NCBI GenBank assembly: GCA_024641365.1
Contig: JAHEDF010000098.1
Coordinates: 1-10,553 of the forward strand
Reading direction: 5' to 3'
Origin: Planctomycetota bacterium
GTDB taxonomy: Bacteria > Planctomycetota > UBA11346
DNA length: 10,553 bases
Positions within the stretch are counted from its first letter, which is position 1. Each line of letters starts with the position of its first letter. The notes under the pieces are model-generated. The model saw nothing but the letters and a program-made list of their open reading frames with translations. It searched no databases and was not told the DNA's origin. This document shows positions 1 through 6,696 of this stretch, in pieces. The position numbers and the translations under genes are program-made.

Positions 1-131
1 TTCCCCGGGTTGGATATCTGTTGTCGTTGGTACTGATTACATCGTCATTGCTCTTGCTGAGTGCCGCAGTGATTACCGTTTTATATAGCCAACAGCCGCC
101 GATGTGGTGGCGTGGACTATTCGCGGCATAA
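1..131 (+). CDS. C-terminal end of a membrane protein (partial)
   Basis: The frame that begins at base 3 is open from the window edge to the TAA at 129-131 and encodes about 42 residues. It holds one strongly hydrophobic segment (roughly residues 4-27, rich in Leu, Val, Ile and Ser), then a short Pro/Trp-containing tail ending in Phe-Ala-Ala. This is what the last transmembrane helix of an inner-membrane protein looks like. The stop lies 22 bases before the chosen ABC ATPase start, so it could be the previous gene of the same operon. The family cannot be named from this fragment, and the 5' part lies outside the window. Confidence 0.5.
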   Translation, partial: PRVGYLLSLVLITSSLLLLSAAVITVLYSQQPPMWWRGLFAA

Positions 132-153
132 GTCAGCGTTAGTGTGCGCTCCC

Positions 154-1071
154 ATGACAGCAGTCATTTCCGTTGCTGGATTAATAAAACGCTACGGTTC
201 TGTTGAAGCCGTCCGCACTATGTCGTTGTCAGTGCAGCCCGGAGAAATTGTTGGGCTACTAGGACCAAATGGTGCCGGAAAAACCACAGCGTTAGAATGT
301 ATTATTGGACTGCGTCGAGCTGATGCAGGAACGTTGCAGGTTTGTGGTGTTGATGTCACAAAAAATGCAGGCGCTATGCGTGAACATATTGGCGTGCAAT
401 TACAAGCGACGGCCTTGCCGGAACAAATTGTAGTTCGCGAAGCGCTGCGTTTGTTTGCTAGTTTTTATAAAAAAACCACGCCTATCTCAGATCTGGTTGA
501 ACAATTTAGTCTGCAGGAAAAATTAAACGCGCAATTTTATAGTTTGTCTGGCGGGCAAAAACAGCGCTTAGCAATAGCCTTAGCAGTTATTAATGAACCG
601 CAGGTTTTATTTTTAGACGAACCGACTGCCGCTATGGACCCACAGGCACGGCGCGAATTACATCGCGTTATTGTCGATATGAAAAAAAATGGCCGCAGTG
701 TCTTAATTACGACGCATCATATTGATGAAGCAGAACAATTATGCGATCGCGTTTTGATCGTTGATCACGGAACCATAATCGCAGAGGGTGCGCCGAGTGA
801 ATTGGTCGCCACCGCAAAAGCGCATGCGCGAATTATCTGTAAAACCGATAAAATATTACAAACGGAAAATTTGAAAAATTTACCGCATGTTAGTGGTGTG
901 GAAATAGAAGGTCATGAAGCAACGATTAGTACGACATTGATTAATCAAACTGTTATCGCTTTGGTGCATCATTTTGACGCCATTGGCGCAGATTTAAAAG
1001 ATCTACAAATTCGTAAACCATCATTGGAGGATGTGTTTATAGAATTAACTGGCCGACGGTTGAGGGACTAA
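154..1071 (+). CDS. ABC-2 type exporter, ATP-binding subunit
   Basis: Hydrolyses ATP on the cytoplasmic side to power a membrane exporter. With the ATG at 154 the protein has 305 residues and begins directly at the first beta strand. An upstream in-frame ATG at 112 would run into the preceding gene and add residues unlike the family. Visible motifs are Walker A GPNGAGKT at 37-44, Q-loop around Gln82, signature LSGGQ at 131-135, Walker B VLFLDE at 151-156, D-loop at 159-162 and H-loop His in TTHH near 188. After the nucleotide-binding domain (about 1-225) there is an 80-residue extension ending SLEDVFIELTGRRLRD, the typical tail (DUF4162-like) of CcmA/NatA/drug-exporter ATPases. Its stop overlaps the permease start (TAATG), so the two are translationally coupled. 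No clear Shine-Dalgarno lies before 154. The substrate cannot be deduced; candidates are drugs, lipids, polysaccharides or sodium. Confidence 0.93.
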   Translation: MTAVISVAGLIKRYGSVEAVRTMSLSVQPGEIVGLLGPNGAGKTTALECIIGLRRADAGTLQVCGVDVTKNAGAMREHIGVQLQATALPEQIVVREALRLFASFYKKTTPISDLVEQFSLQEKLNAQFYSLSGGQKQRLAIALAVINEPQVLFLDEPTAAMDPQARRELHRVIVDMKKNGRSVLITTHHIDEAEQLCDRVLIVDHGTIIAEGAPSELVATAKAHARIICKTDKILQTENLKNLPHVSGVEIEGHEATISTTLINQTVIALVHHFDAIGADLKDLQIRKPSLEDVFIELTGRRLRD

Positions 1072-1922
1072 TGCGCGGACTATGGCAACATGTGTGGATA
1101 ACGTTGGTATTAAATACCCGTAATCGCCAAGCATTAATTTTTGGCTATGTCGTGCCTGTGTTTTTCTTAATCGCATTCATGAGCATTTTTGGCAATTCAC
1201 AACAACAGCTGGCTAAAACCATGGCACCGCTGTTAGTCATCAGTATTTTAGGTGGCGCTTGTTTTGGCATGCCAATAAATCTTGTTAATGAACGTGATCG
1301 TGGCGTGTGGCGACGTTATCGTTTAACACCGCTTGGCGCCGGTACTTTTATTACCAGCACAATTATTTCGCGATTTATTTTAATCGCTAGTTCAGTGGCA
1401 TTGCAAATTATGTTAGCGATGTGGATTTATGGTGTTGGCTGGCCCAAACAGTCGTTATTTATTTTTGTAGCATTTTTATTAATTACTTTTGCTTTTATTG
1501 GCATCGGGTTAATAATTGCTGGTTTAGCAAATAGCATTGGAGCGGTGCAAGCACTGGGCCAAAGTTTATTTTTACCGATGATCATGATTGGTGGCGTTGG
1601 TGTGCCAATTCGCATGTTGCCACATTGGGCACAAGATGTGTCGTTGTTTCTGCCTGGGCGTTATGCGGTCGAACTGATTGAGCGTTGTTACACCCACGAC
1701 TTTGATTGGGAGCGCGCTCAATGGCGGGCCTTGACCTTACTTGTTATTGGTTGTGCAGCCACGGTTGCCGGTTGGAAGCTTTTTCGTTGGGAAGCAGAGG
1801 AGCGTTTACGGCCTTCGGCGTGGGGGTGGGTTGCTTTGGCCCTAGCGACGTGGATTGCAGCGGGCATTTTGTATAAGGTCTTCCCGGCATGGTTGGCGAC
1901 GCCAGCGGCAGCTTCACCGTAA
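1071..1922 (+). CDS. ABC-2 type exporter, permease subunit
   Basis: Membrane-spanning half of the exporter driven by the preceding ATPase; 283 residues. The start ATG overlaps the ATPase stop by one base, and a GAGGG just upstream (1062-1066) serves as ribosome binding site. Hydrophobic segments lie at about 22-40, 51-71, 92-119, 127-153, 163-180, 219-236 and 250-270. Between the second and third, residues 73-88 (NERDRGVWRRYRLTPL) match the amphipathic coupling segment common in ABC2_membrane proteins, where ERxxG and the Arg-rich stretch are well conserved. The first six segments are the normal ABC-2 fold. The seventh, followed by a short Ala/Pro-rich tail, appears to be an addition. The secreted-protein gene follows after 24 bases, so the operon probably continues. 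Family assignment is firm; the substrate is unknown. Confidence 0.9.
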   Translation: MRGLWQHVWITLVLNTRNRQALIFGYVVPVFFLIAFMSIFGNSQQQLAKTMAPLLVISILGGACFGMPINLVNERDRGVWRRYRLTPLGAGTFITSTIISRFILIASSVALQIMLAMWIYGVGWPKQSLFIFVAFLLITFAFIGIGLIIAGLANSIGAVQALGQSLFLPMIMIGGVGVPIRMLPHWAQDVSLFLPGRYAVELIERCYTHDFDWERAQWRALTLLVIGCAATVAGWKLFRWEAEERLRPSAWGWVALALATWIAAGILYKVFPAWLATPAAASP

Positions 1923-1946
1923 AGATCAAGAAGGACACCAAATCGT

Positions 1947-2732
1947 ATGCGCCTTTGTCTCCCTATCATAACCATATGTCTCACAATTGTTGGAGTCGCG
2001 AATTCGGTGCGTGCGGCAGAAACGCAACCTGCGACAACCATGCCACCAGCGGAAACGTCAACCGAAACAACACCTGCTCAACCTGCTGATAAACCGACCG
2101 GTCAAACGGATCAGCCAGCGTCGGAAACCAATACCACGACCACAACTGAAACGGAAACACCAACAAAAGAAGGCACACCAAAACCGCCAACCGATGAAGA
2201 CATTGGAAAAATTATCTGGCAAGAATTTGGCATTGATAATTCATGGGAAAATCCCTTTGCCCTGGATTTATCGAATCTTGATGATTTCCCTGAACGACGA
2301 AAAGACTGGGATGATTTTTTAGAGAATTTAGCTTCGTGGCAACCAGGACAAGTTCCTAAAGTGGAAGAAAAAGTACGTAATTTATTATGTGTTGCGGTAT
2401 TGGAAGATATTGGACAAGGACAATTTGAAGCAGAATTGCCATTACATATTTATCGTTTCCTGCGCAAAGAAGTTCCAGAAAAGCGTTTAAAGGAAATTTT
2501 GGCAATGACAGCATTTTATCCAGAGCATGGACCTGTCATTGAAACCGCCCCAGAATTGAATTTAGATATTGGAGTCGGTGAAAAAGAAGTGCGTTGGCGG
2601 TTGCAAATATTGGCGGTAAAAATGTTAGGACGTATGCTGGGTAAACTGCCGTATAATTGGGATGAAGATAACCAACAAAAAAGCGGCGAGCAAAAAGACG
2701 GCGAACAAAAAGAGAACCCAGAAAAGAAATAA
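1947..2732 (+). CDS. Secreted protein of unknown function with Thr/Pro/Glu-rich linker
   Basis: I do not recognise the family. The 261-residue product starts with a clear signal peptide (residues 1-23: Arg, hydrophobic core LPIITICLTIVGVA, then a likely signal peptidase I site after VRA), so it should be exported and is not a lipoprotein. Residues 24-82 are a low-complexity linker of Thr, Pro, Glu, Gln and Ala, including a five-Thr run. Residues 83-238 look like a folded, mostly helical, acidic and Trp-containing domain (WQEFGIDNSW, KDWDDFLENLASW, YRFLRKEVPEKRLKEIL). The tail 239-261 is hydrophilic with two GEQK units. A ribosome site (AAGGA at 1931-1935) supports the start. It sits 24 bases behind the permease, so it is probably co-transcribed with the exporter and could be its periplasmic partner or cargo-handling protein; that role is inferred only from position. 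Confidence 0.8.
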   Translation: MRLCLPIITICLTIVGVANSVRAAETQPATTMPPAETSTETTPAQPADKPTGQTDQPASETNTTTTTETETPTKEGTPKPPTDEDIGKIIWQEFGIDNSWENPFALDLSNLDDFPERRKDWDDFLENLASWQPGQVPKVEEKVRNLLCVAVLEDIGQGQFEAELPLHIYRFLRKEVPEKRLKEILAMTAFYPEHGPVIETAPELNLDIGVGEKEVRWRLQILAVKMLGRMLGKLPYNWDEDNQQKSGEQKDGEQKENPEKK

Positions 2733-2738
2733 TTGTAT

Positions 2739-3308
2739 TTAGCGAGATTGTCCAGGAACCCATAAGACTTCATTGTCGCCATTTGCTTGCCGGGCCCAGA
2801 CAAATAATAAATCGGATAAACGATTTAGATAATGAATTAATTCCGGATTAAAGGTACGCTCAGGTAGAGCGGCAATAGCTGCGCTCACATCACGTTCAGC
2901 ACGTCTTGCGACGGTGCGTGCAAGATGAAACCAGGTCGCGGCACGAGTTCCAGCTGGTAGTACAAAACTTTTTAATGGTGGAACGGAAGCATTGGCTGTT
3001 GTTAGACACGTATCTAAGTAGGCAACATGGGCAGGAGCAATTCGAGGCACCTTATCTTCATGAGCCATCCCAGGTGGGCATGCTAAATCACTGCCGACAT
3101 CAAATAAATCATTTTGAATTCGTCCAAGTGCAGCGCGTAGATCGTCAGGAATGGTTTCTAATAATATGACACCCAGTAAACTATTTGTTTCATCAACACT
3201 CCCAATGGCAGTAATGAGAGGATGATGTTTTGGCAGGCGAGAACCATCACCAAGACCGGTGGTGCCGTTATCACCGGTGCGCGTCGTTATGCGATCAATT
3301 TTGACCAT
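2739..3308 (-). CDS. PduO/MMAB-type cob(I)alamin adenosyltransferase
   Basis: Transfers the adenosyl group of ATP to cob(I)alamin (or a corrinoid precursor), making coenzyme B12 in the cytoplasm. The 189-residue length is normal for this family. The ATP-binding N-terminus TRTGDNGTTGLGDGSR lies at 9-24, followed by SVDETNSLLG at 37-46. The helix with the conserved RRAER (135-139) contributes ATP-contacting Arg/Glu residues, and NRLSDLLFVWAR is at 162-173. All are hallmark segments of the PduO/MMAB fold, so it should be active. I place the start at 3308, where family similarity begins; the open frame runs upstream to 3422, but that part is encoded by the CCGGA repeat region and looks noncoding. 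It converges with the secreted-protein gene (6-base gap). No other B12 gene is visible nearby, so it may support salvage or a B12-dependent enzyme elsewhere. Confidence 0.95.
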   Translation of the reverse strand: MVKIDRITTRTGDNGTTGLGDGSRLPKHHPLITAIGSVDETNSLLGVILLETIPDDLRAALGRIQNDLFDVGSDLACPPGMAHEDKVPRIAPAHVAYLDTCLTTANASVPPLKSFVLPAGTRAATWFHLARTVARRAERDVSAAIAALPERTFNPELIHYLNRLSDLLFVWARQANGDNEVLWVPGQSR

Positions 3309-3356
3309 AATTGCACCGTGTGGGTAGCGTGATGAAGTGCAAGTAGTGATTCCTTG

Positions 3357-3388
3357 GCGTCCGGAAGACCGGAGGTCCGGAAGTCCCG
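3357..3388. repeat. Tandem 8-base units, left arm of inverted pair
   Basis: The stretch is built from near-identical octamers: GTCCGGAA, GACCGGAG, GTCCGGAA, then a decayed GTCCCGGG. It lies in the 5' untranslated region of the adenosyltransferase gene. Its partner in opposite orientation lies at 3569-3599. Confidence 0.75.
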
Positions 3389-3568
3389 GGAGATTGGGAA
3401 ATTGTTGTGACAGTGGAAGCAAGATTTATGCGCTACAAAAAGGTGGCGCTTCGCGCGATGTAATTTTACCAGCTCACGTTTATTGACAGATATTTGTGAG
3501 CGAAGCGAACTCCTTTCTGCAGTTAATATAAAGATAATCCTCGTCACAAAATACCAGGGTAGAACAAG

Positions 3569-3599
3569 ACTTCCGGACTTCCGGACTCATGGACTTCCG
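3569..3599. repeat. Tandem 8-base units, right arm of inverted pair
   Basis: Octamers TTCCGGAC (twice), TCATGGAC and a partial TTCCG, starting with GAC. Its reverse complement reads as GTCCGGAA units, the same unit as at 3357-3388, so the two arms face each other across about 180 bp. It lies 45 bases before the deoxyribosyltransferase-like start. Confidence 0.75.
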
Positions 3600-3643
3600 T
3601 ATTGCACTCTTGGCCTGCAGCATTCTCCGCCCATAGTCCCGCC

Positions 3644-4084
3644 ATGCCAACACTGTATTATGCCGGACCATTATTTACCGATGCTGAACGTTTATGGAAT
3701 GCAGCAAATGTGAACGCTTTGCGGGAACAATTAACCGGGTGGACGATTTTAGTACCACAAGAATTCTGTGCGAATTTTGATGGTGGAGTAACTGGCAAGC
3801 CAGATTTTGCTCAAGTGTATGAAGCGTGCTTATCTCATTTAAAAAATGCCACCATGGTGCTCGCTATTTTAGATGGGGCCGATGCAGATAGCGGCACGAG
3901 TTTTGAAATGGGTTATGCGCTTGCTCGTAATATCCCAATAATAGGCCTGCGTAGCGATTGGCGGCCAGCAGAAGACGGTGGCGGTAATTGTATGCTGACA
4001 CGCAGCTGTAAAAAAATTGTACCAGACATTCAGCGTGCGATTAATGTTTTGCAGGAACTGCAACAAGCCGGAGCAACACGGTAA
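3644..4084 (+). CDS. Nucleoside 2-deoxyribosyltransferase-like protein
   Basis: Members of this fold exchange or remove the base of (deoxy)nucleosides or nucleotides through a covalent Glu-sugar intermediate. The 146-residue protein opens with YYAGPLFTDAE (5-15), the typical first strand and loop. It carries DGADADSGTSFEMGYALA (77-94), in which Asp77/Asp80/Asp82 and Glu88 match the conserved acidic residues and the nucleophilic Glu of the family. The length is usual (about 140-165). The start at 3644 puts the first strand at the N-terminus; there is no obvious ribosome site, and an upstream in-frame TTG at 3602 would add residues with no family likeness. The stop overlaps the next start (TAATG), coupling it to the SGNH hydrolase. 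It could be a nucleotide salvage enzyme, a house-cleaning N-glycosidase or a relative of the TIR-like nucleotide hydrolases. The substrate is not readable from sequence. Confidence 0.85.
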   Translation: MPTLYYAGPLFTDAERLWNAANVNALREQLTGWTILVPQEFCANFDGGVTGKPDFAQVYEACLSHLKNATMVLAILDGADADSGTSFEMGYALARNIPIIGLRSDWRPAEDGGGNCMLTRSCKKIVPDIQRAINVLQELQQAGATR

Positions 4085-5112
4085 TGGAATTAATTCCAGC
4101 AGCAGATGAACGATTATCATATTTTTGCCCAGAACCAGTGGATCGTTCTTTGTCAGCAATTCGCTTAGAACGATTTCCGCGATCAGCATACGATGTCGTG
4201 CAGGGACAAATTGGACCGTTGGCAAATTTACGTTCTTCGTCTGGTTGTGCGCTGGTATTTCGTACCGATTCACCACGTGTGACTATATTACTCGAGCGTC
4301 TCCGCCATCATCAACCGATACCGTGTGGCATCGCTTTGGAAATTGAACGCGACGATGGTGTACATGTGGTTAATAGCGCCGATTTGCGTGAAAATGATGG
4401 CGATGTGGCTGTCGGTTTGCCGACCGGTTTAGAACGTGGTGGAGCATTACGAACCGTGTGGGTGTGGATGCCACTTATTAGTACCTGTGCGGTGGCAGGA
4501 ATAAAAATTACGCAGGATGCAAAATTAGAAAAAGCTACTGTTCCTGAACCAAAGTGGTTAGCAATCGGCGATAGTTTAACCCAAGGCTTTAGTGTCCAAT
4601 CACCATTACAAAATTGGGTACATCGTTTAAGTCGTCAGTGGAATTATCGAGTTTATAATTTAGGTGTCGGTGGTATTAAAATTGAGCCGGCTGTATTTGC
4701 ACCGGCATTACAAACACGCCGCTATGAACTGGTTACCATTGCACTGGGCAGCAATCATTCGTGGCGAGAATCAGATGTGGCACCAGCAGCCGACGCAGCG
4801 GCACAACTCGCTGAAGCAGCGTTACAAGGTGGGCACGGAAAAGTCGTATGGTTATTACCCCCGTGGAAACCATGCGAAGATGGTAAAGGGCCAAGCGATT
4901 TTGCAGGGGTGCCTTTAGATCGTGCTGCTGGTGAACGAGCTGGGCGTGTGCGTGAATCCTTGCGTGCACGTTTACAACAATACGCGCCGCAATTAACCAT
5001 CATCCATGATTTAATGCCGCATGATTTTCGTTTATTAGCTGATGGCCTCCATCCGCAGGCATTGGGATTTGCAAAATTCGCTGAACGAGTTGTTGCTGCA
5101 CTTAATAAATAG
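4084..5112 (+). CDS. SGNH/GDSL-type hydrolase with N-terminal beta-rich domain
   Basis: A serine esterase or deacylase of the SGNH superfamily, 342 residues. Residues 1-150 form a beta-rich domain without catalytic motifs, as in two-domain SGNH proteins (SGNH_hydro_N plus Lipase_GDSL_3, or CE2-like esterases) that deacetylate sugars. The catalytic part begins at about 155. Block I is GDSLTQG at 162-168 with Ser164 as nucleophile, block II is GVGG at 194-197, block III is GSNHS at 222-226 with Asn224, and block V is DGLHP at 320-324 with Asp320 and His323. The full catalytic set is present. There is no signal peptide, so the enzyme should be cytoplasmic. A GGAG at 4070-4073 is a possible ribosome site, and the ATG overlaps the upstream stop by one base. 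The natural substrate is unknown; a small acylated sugar or nucleoside is a reasonable guess given the partner gene. Confidence 0.88.
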   Translation: MELIPAADERLSYFCPEPVDRSLSAIRLERFPRSAYDVVQGQIGPLANLRSSSGCALVFRTDSPRVTILLERLRHHQPIPCGIALEIERDDGVHVVNSADLRENDGDVAVGLPTGLERGGALRTVWVWMPLISTCAVAGIKITQDAKLEKATVPEPKWLAIGDSLTQGFSVQSPLQNWVHRLSRQWNYRVYNLGVGGIKIEPAVFAPALQTRRYELVTIALGSNHSWRESDVAPAADAAAQLAEAALQGGHGKVVWLLPPWKPCEDGKGPSDFAGVPLDRAAGERAGRVRESLRARLQQYAPQLTIIHDLMPHDFRLLADGLHPQALGFAKFAERVVAALNK

Positions 5113-5272
5113 TCAGCGTGTTGATATGCTGCAGGAAATTAGTTTTTAGAAGCTGCTTTCCACCACATAACGAGACCCCAATTGAGGCAGGAACGCCAAA
5201 ATGACCGCTCAGCAAAGTCTTGGACAGGATGGTCAGCCACAATCATAGTAGGGGCTGCGCTGGGAGCTCAGG

Positions 5273-5471
5273 TCAATGCTATTAAGCTCAGCAAAATGAT
5301 AGGTCTACATTTTACATGGAGAACCGGAGGACCGTAGTGGGATCTGCTGGTAAGCTTTTATTAAGCTGGGATAAAAAGGACGATTCGCAAAGTTAATGCT
5401 CAGCTATTAGCAGTCTTTCTCTGGTTCTCCGGTCCTCCATGTGAGTAAAGTCCTCAGCTTAATAGCATTGA
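5273..5471. repeat. Two-segment inverted repeat ending in octamer units
   Basis: The left arm has TCAATGCTATTAAGCTCAG (5273-5291), then after 22 bases ACATGGAGAACCGGAGGACC (5314-5333). The right arm, read on the minus strand, has TCAATGCTATTAAGCTGAG (5471-5453), then after 10 bases ACATGGAGGACCGGAGAACC (5442-5423). The first segment matches at 18 of 19 positions and the second differs at two. The inner segments are made of 8-base units GGAGAACC/GGAGGACC. About 85 bp of unrelated sequence lies in the centre. It resembles a miniature palindromic element and has no coding capacity. Confidence 0.75.
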
Positions 5472-5582
5472 TCTCGGGTTGCAGATTTCATTGAATAAAC
5501 CGATTTCAGCACCAAGGGCATAACGATCACCATCTGTGGCTACCCCAACCATACACTGGAACTGGAGACCAAAGTGCGGAGG
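5454..5582 (-). pseudogene. Possible 3' remnant of a gene
   Basis: On the minus strand a 42-codon frame runs between a TAG and a TGA. From residue 11 (ATG, complement of 5550-5552) it reads MVGVATDGDRYALGAEI and ends NPRSMLLS. The residue mix looks coding-like, but it is far too short for a domain and has no ribosome site or upstream gene body. Its last codons fall inside the right arm of the inverted repeat. It overlaps the AraC leader in antisense. It may be a leftover gene end carried with the repeat, or simply a chance frame. I do not recognise the family. Confidence 0.25.
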
Positions 5583-5593
5583 CTAGACATTCC

Positions 5594-6406
5594 ATGACCG
5601 CAAACGCATTCCCCATTCGCATTGACAGCTTGTTTTATCGCGAGGCTGGTTTGGCCTACCATACCGGTTCGCATGAGCATCGCGTTCACCAATGGATTTA
5701 TTGCATGCACGGCGGCATGACGGTGTCGATAAATGGTAATTTTTTTGAATTACATCCAGAAGAATCAATTATCATTCCACCAAAGGCAAATCGTGAAACC
5801 TGGTGCCGTCAAAAAGCCCCAGGATATTTAGTCTGCATTTTTGATGCTGCGCGTTTAGATATTTCGATACTGGAAGGGCGCGTATTAAAATTGCCCAGCG
5901 AATTACGCGAAGACATTCAAGCCTTAGTTGGTGAGCTGCGTCAACCGCGTGGTAATGACTCTGCATTTTTGACCAGCGCATTAGTGGTGCGATTATTAAT
6001 AGGACATGCACGCATTCAAAGTTCAGGTGTGCCACAGCCAACATCATCGTTGTCATCATTAAATGCGATTCGTCATCAAGAAGTGGTCGAACAAGCCGAA
6101 GCATTTATGATGAAAAATTTACATCGGCAATTATTGCGCCAAGAAATTGCAGCTGCCGTTAGTGTGAGTGAACCGCACTTGGCACGCTTATTTAGAGCGG
6201 CAACCAACAAAACCGTTTTACAACGGTTAACGGATATGCGCATTGCGCAGGCTAAATCATTATTGTTAGAAAGTACCTTATCGGTGACGCAAATTGCTGG
6301 TGAAGTGGGACTCAGTTCGTTTAGTCATTTCACGCGTATTTTTAAACGGGCGGTTGGAGTCGCCCCGTCAGACTACCGCCGCTCGGGCGGCCAGTCCTGG
6401 GCATAA
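5594..6406 (+). CDS. AraC-family transcriptional regulator
   Basis: A DNA-binding activator or repressor, 270 residues. The N-terminal half (about 15-90) is a cupin-like sensor: the histidine cluster HTGSHEHRVHQW at 23-34, and EESIIIPPKANRETW at 56-70, match the AraC_binding pattern. The C-terminal domain (about 163-263) has both helix-turn-helix units: the first at about 178-203 (LRQEIAAAVSVSEPHLARLF), the second at about 229-263 with the family signature IAGEVGLSSFSHFTRIFKRAVGVAPSDYRR. Length and domain order are typical, and the gene looks intact. The start is supported by GGAGG at 5578-5582, 11 bases upstream. It probably controls the dehydrogenase/epimerase genes downstream on the same strand, from which it is separated by about 900 bp of repeats. 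The effector is likely a sugar or sugar acid, but this is not shown by the sequence. Confidence 0.92.
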   Translation: MTANAFPIRIDSLFYREAGLAYHTGSHEHRVHQWIYCMHGGMTVSINGNFFELHPEESIIIPPKANRETWCRQKAPGYLVCIFDAARLDISILEGRVLKLPSELREDIQALVGELRQPRGNDSAFLTSALVVRLLIGHARIQSSGVPQPTSSLSSLNAIRHQEVVEQAEAFMMKNLHRQLLRQEIAAAVSVSEPHLARLFRAATNKTVLQRLTDMRIAQAKSLLLESTLSVTQIAGEVGLSSFSHFTRIFKRAVGVAPSDYRRSGGQSWA

Positions 6407-6414
6407 AACGCCGA

Positions 6415-6541
6415 TCGCACCCGATCTGCTGCGTTGCCTTCTCCTCACTTGGCTTTACCAAGCTTCGTCGTCGGGCGCCTTGCATCTCGGGCACGCTCGA
6501 CGTTTTCTGCGGGTTAATTTCACTTTCTGTTGGTCTTTTAA
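6415..6541. repeat. Long intergenic repeat, copy A
   Basis: 127 bp starting TCGCACCCGATCTG and ending GGTCTTTTAA, only 8 bases after the AraC stop. It contains a small hairpin CTTGG-cttta-CCAAG (6448-6462) and a core TTGCATCTCGGGCACGCTCG. Against copy B I count by hand 8 substitutions and one 3-base gap. Because it directly follows the AraC gene it may affect its mRNA 3' end, though there is no classic U-tract terminator. Confidence 0.85.
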
Positions 6542-6696
6542 ACTAGAAATAATGCAGCGTTCTCTATCTCATTCGCACCCGATCTGCGGCGTTGGCTTCT
6601 CACTTGGCTTTACCAAGCTTCGTCGGCGGACGCCTTGCATCTCGGGTACGCTCGCCGTTTTCTGCGGGTTAATTTCGTTTTCTGTTGGTCTTTTAA
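6542..6696. repeat. Long intergenic repeat, copy B
   Basis: The core 6573-6696 aligns with copy A over its whole length. In front of the core it has a leader (6542-6572, containing ACTAGAAATAATGC and TCTCTATCTCATTCGC) that is shared with copy C but absent from copy A. Copies A and B are therefore directly adjacent tandem units. The CTTGG/CCAAG hairpin is retained. Confidence 0.85.

Larger units (their letters stand above)
3309..3643. promoter_or_regulatory. Divergent intergenic region with octamer repeats
   Basis: 335 bp between the adenosyltransferase (leftward) and the deoxyribosyltransferase-like gene (rightward), so promoters for both should lie here. It contains two inverted arms of 8-base tandem units, listed separately, and a short GCGC-TTC-GCGC hairpin near 3448-3460. 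A TTGACA occurs at 3483-3488, but no good -10 element stands 16-18 bases downstream of it. I therefore do not name a specific promoter. No riboswitch-like cobalamin box could be recognised by eye in front of the adenosyltransferase gene. Confidence 0.4.
5113..5593. other. 480-bp intergenic region between SGNH and AraC genes
   Basis: No intact gene is seen. The centre holds a long interrupted inverted repeat (5273-5471). The right part holds a possible gene remnant on the minus strand (5454-5582). The AraC ribosome site GGAGG lies at 5578-5582. The AraC promoter must lie here or within the inverted repeat, but I cannot point to a convincing -35/-10 pair. No clear terminator follows the SGNH gene. 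Confidence 0.5.

Noticed and set aside
154..1922. Cytochrome c maturation or sodium exporter (CcmAB, NatAB)
   Set aside because: The ATPase resembles many ABC-2 exporters equally well and no partner gene such as other ccm genes is present, so I leave the substrate open.
3309..3422. A 38-residue N-terminal extension of the adenosyltransferase
   Set aside because: The extra part is encoded by CCGGA octamer repeats, shows no family similarity, and the usual TRTGDNGTTGLGD start region follows directly after the ATG at 3308.
3483..3488. TTGACA as a -35 promoter element
   Set aside because: No acceptable -10 hexamer lies 16-18 bases downstream. The AT-rich TTAATATAAAG is about 35 bases away.
5143..5337. 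A 64-codon plus-strand frame before the AraC gene
   Set aside because: It lacks an early ATG and ribosome site and ends inside the inverted repeat. It is only worth noting together with the repeat arms, not as a gene.
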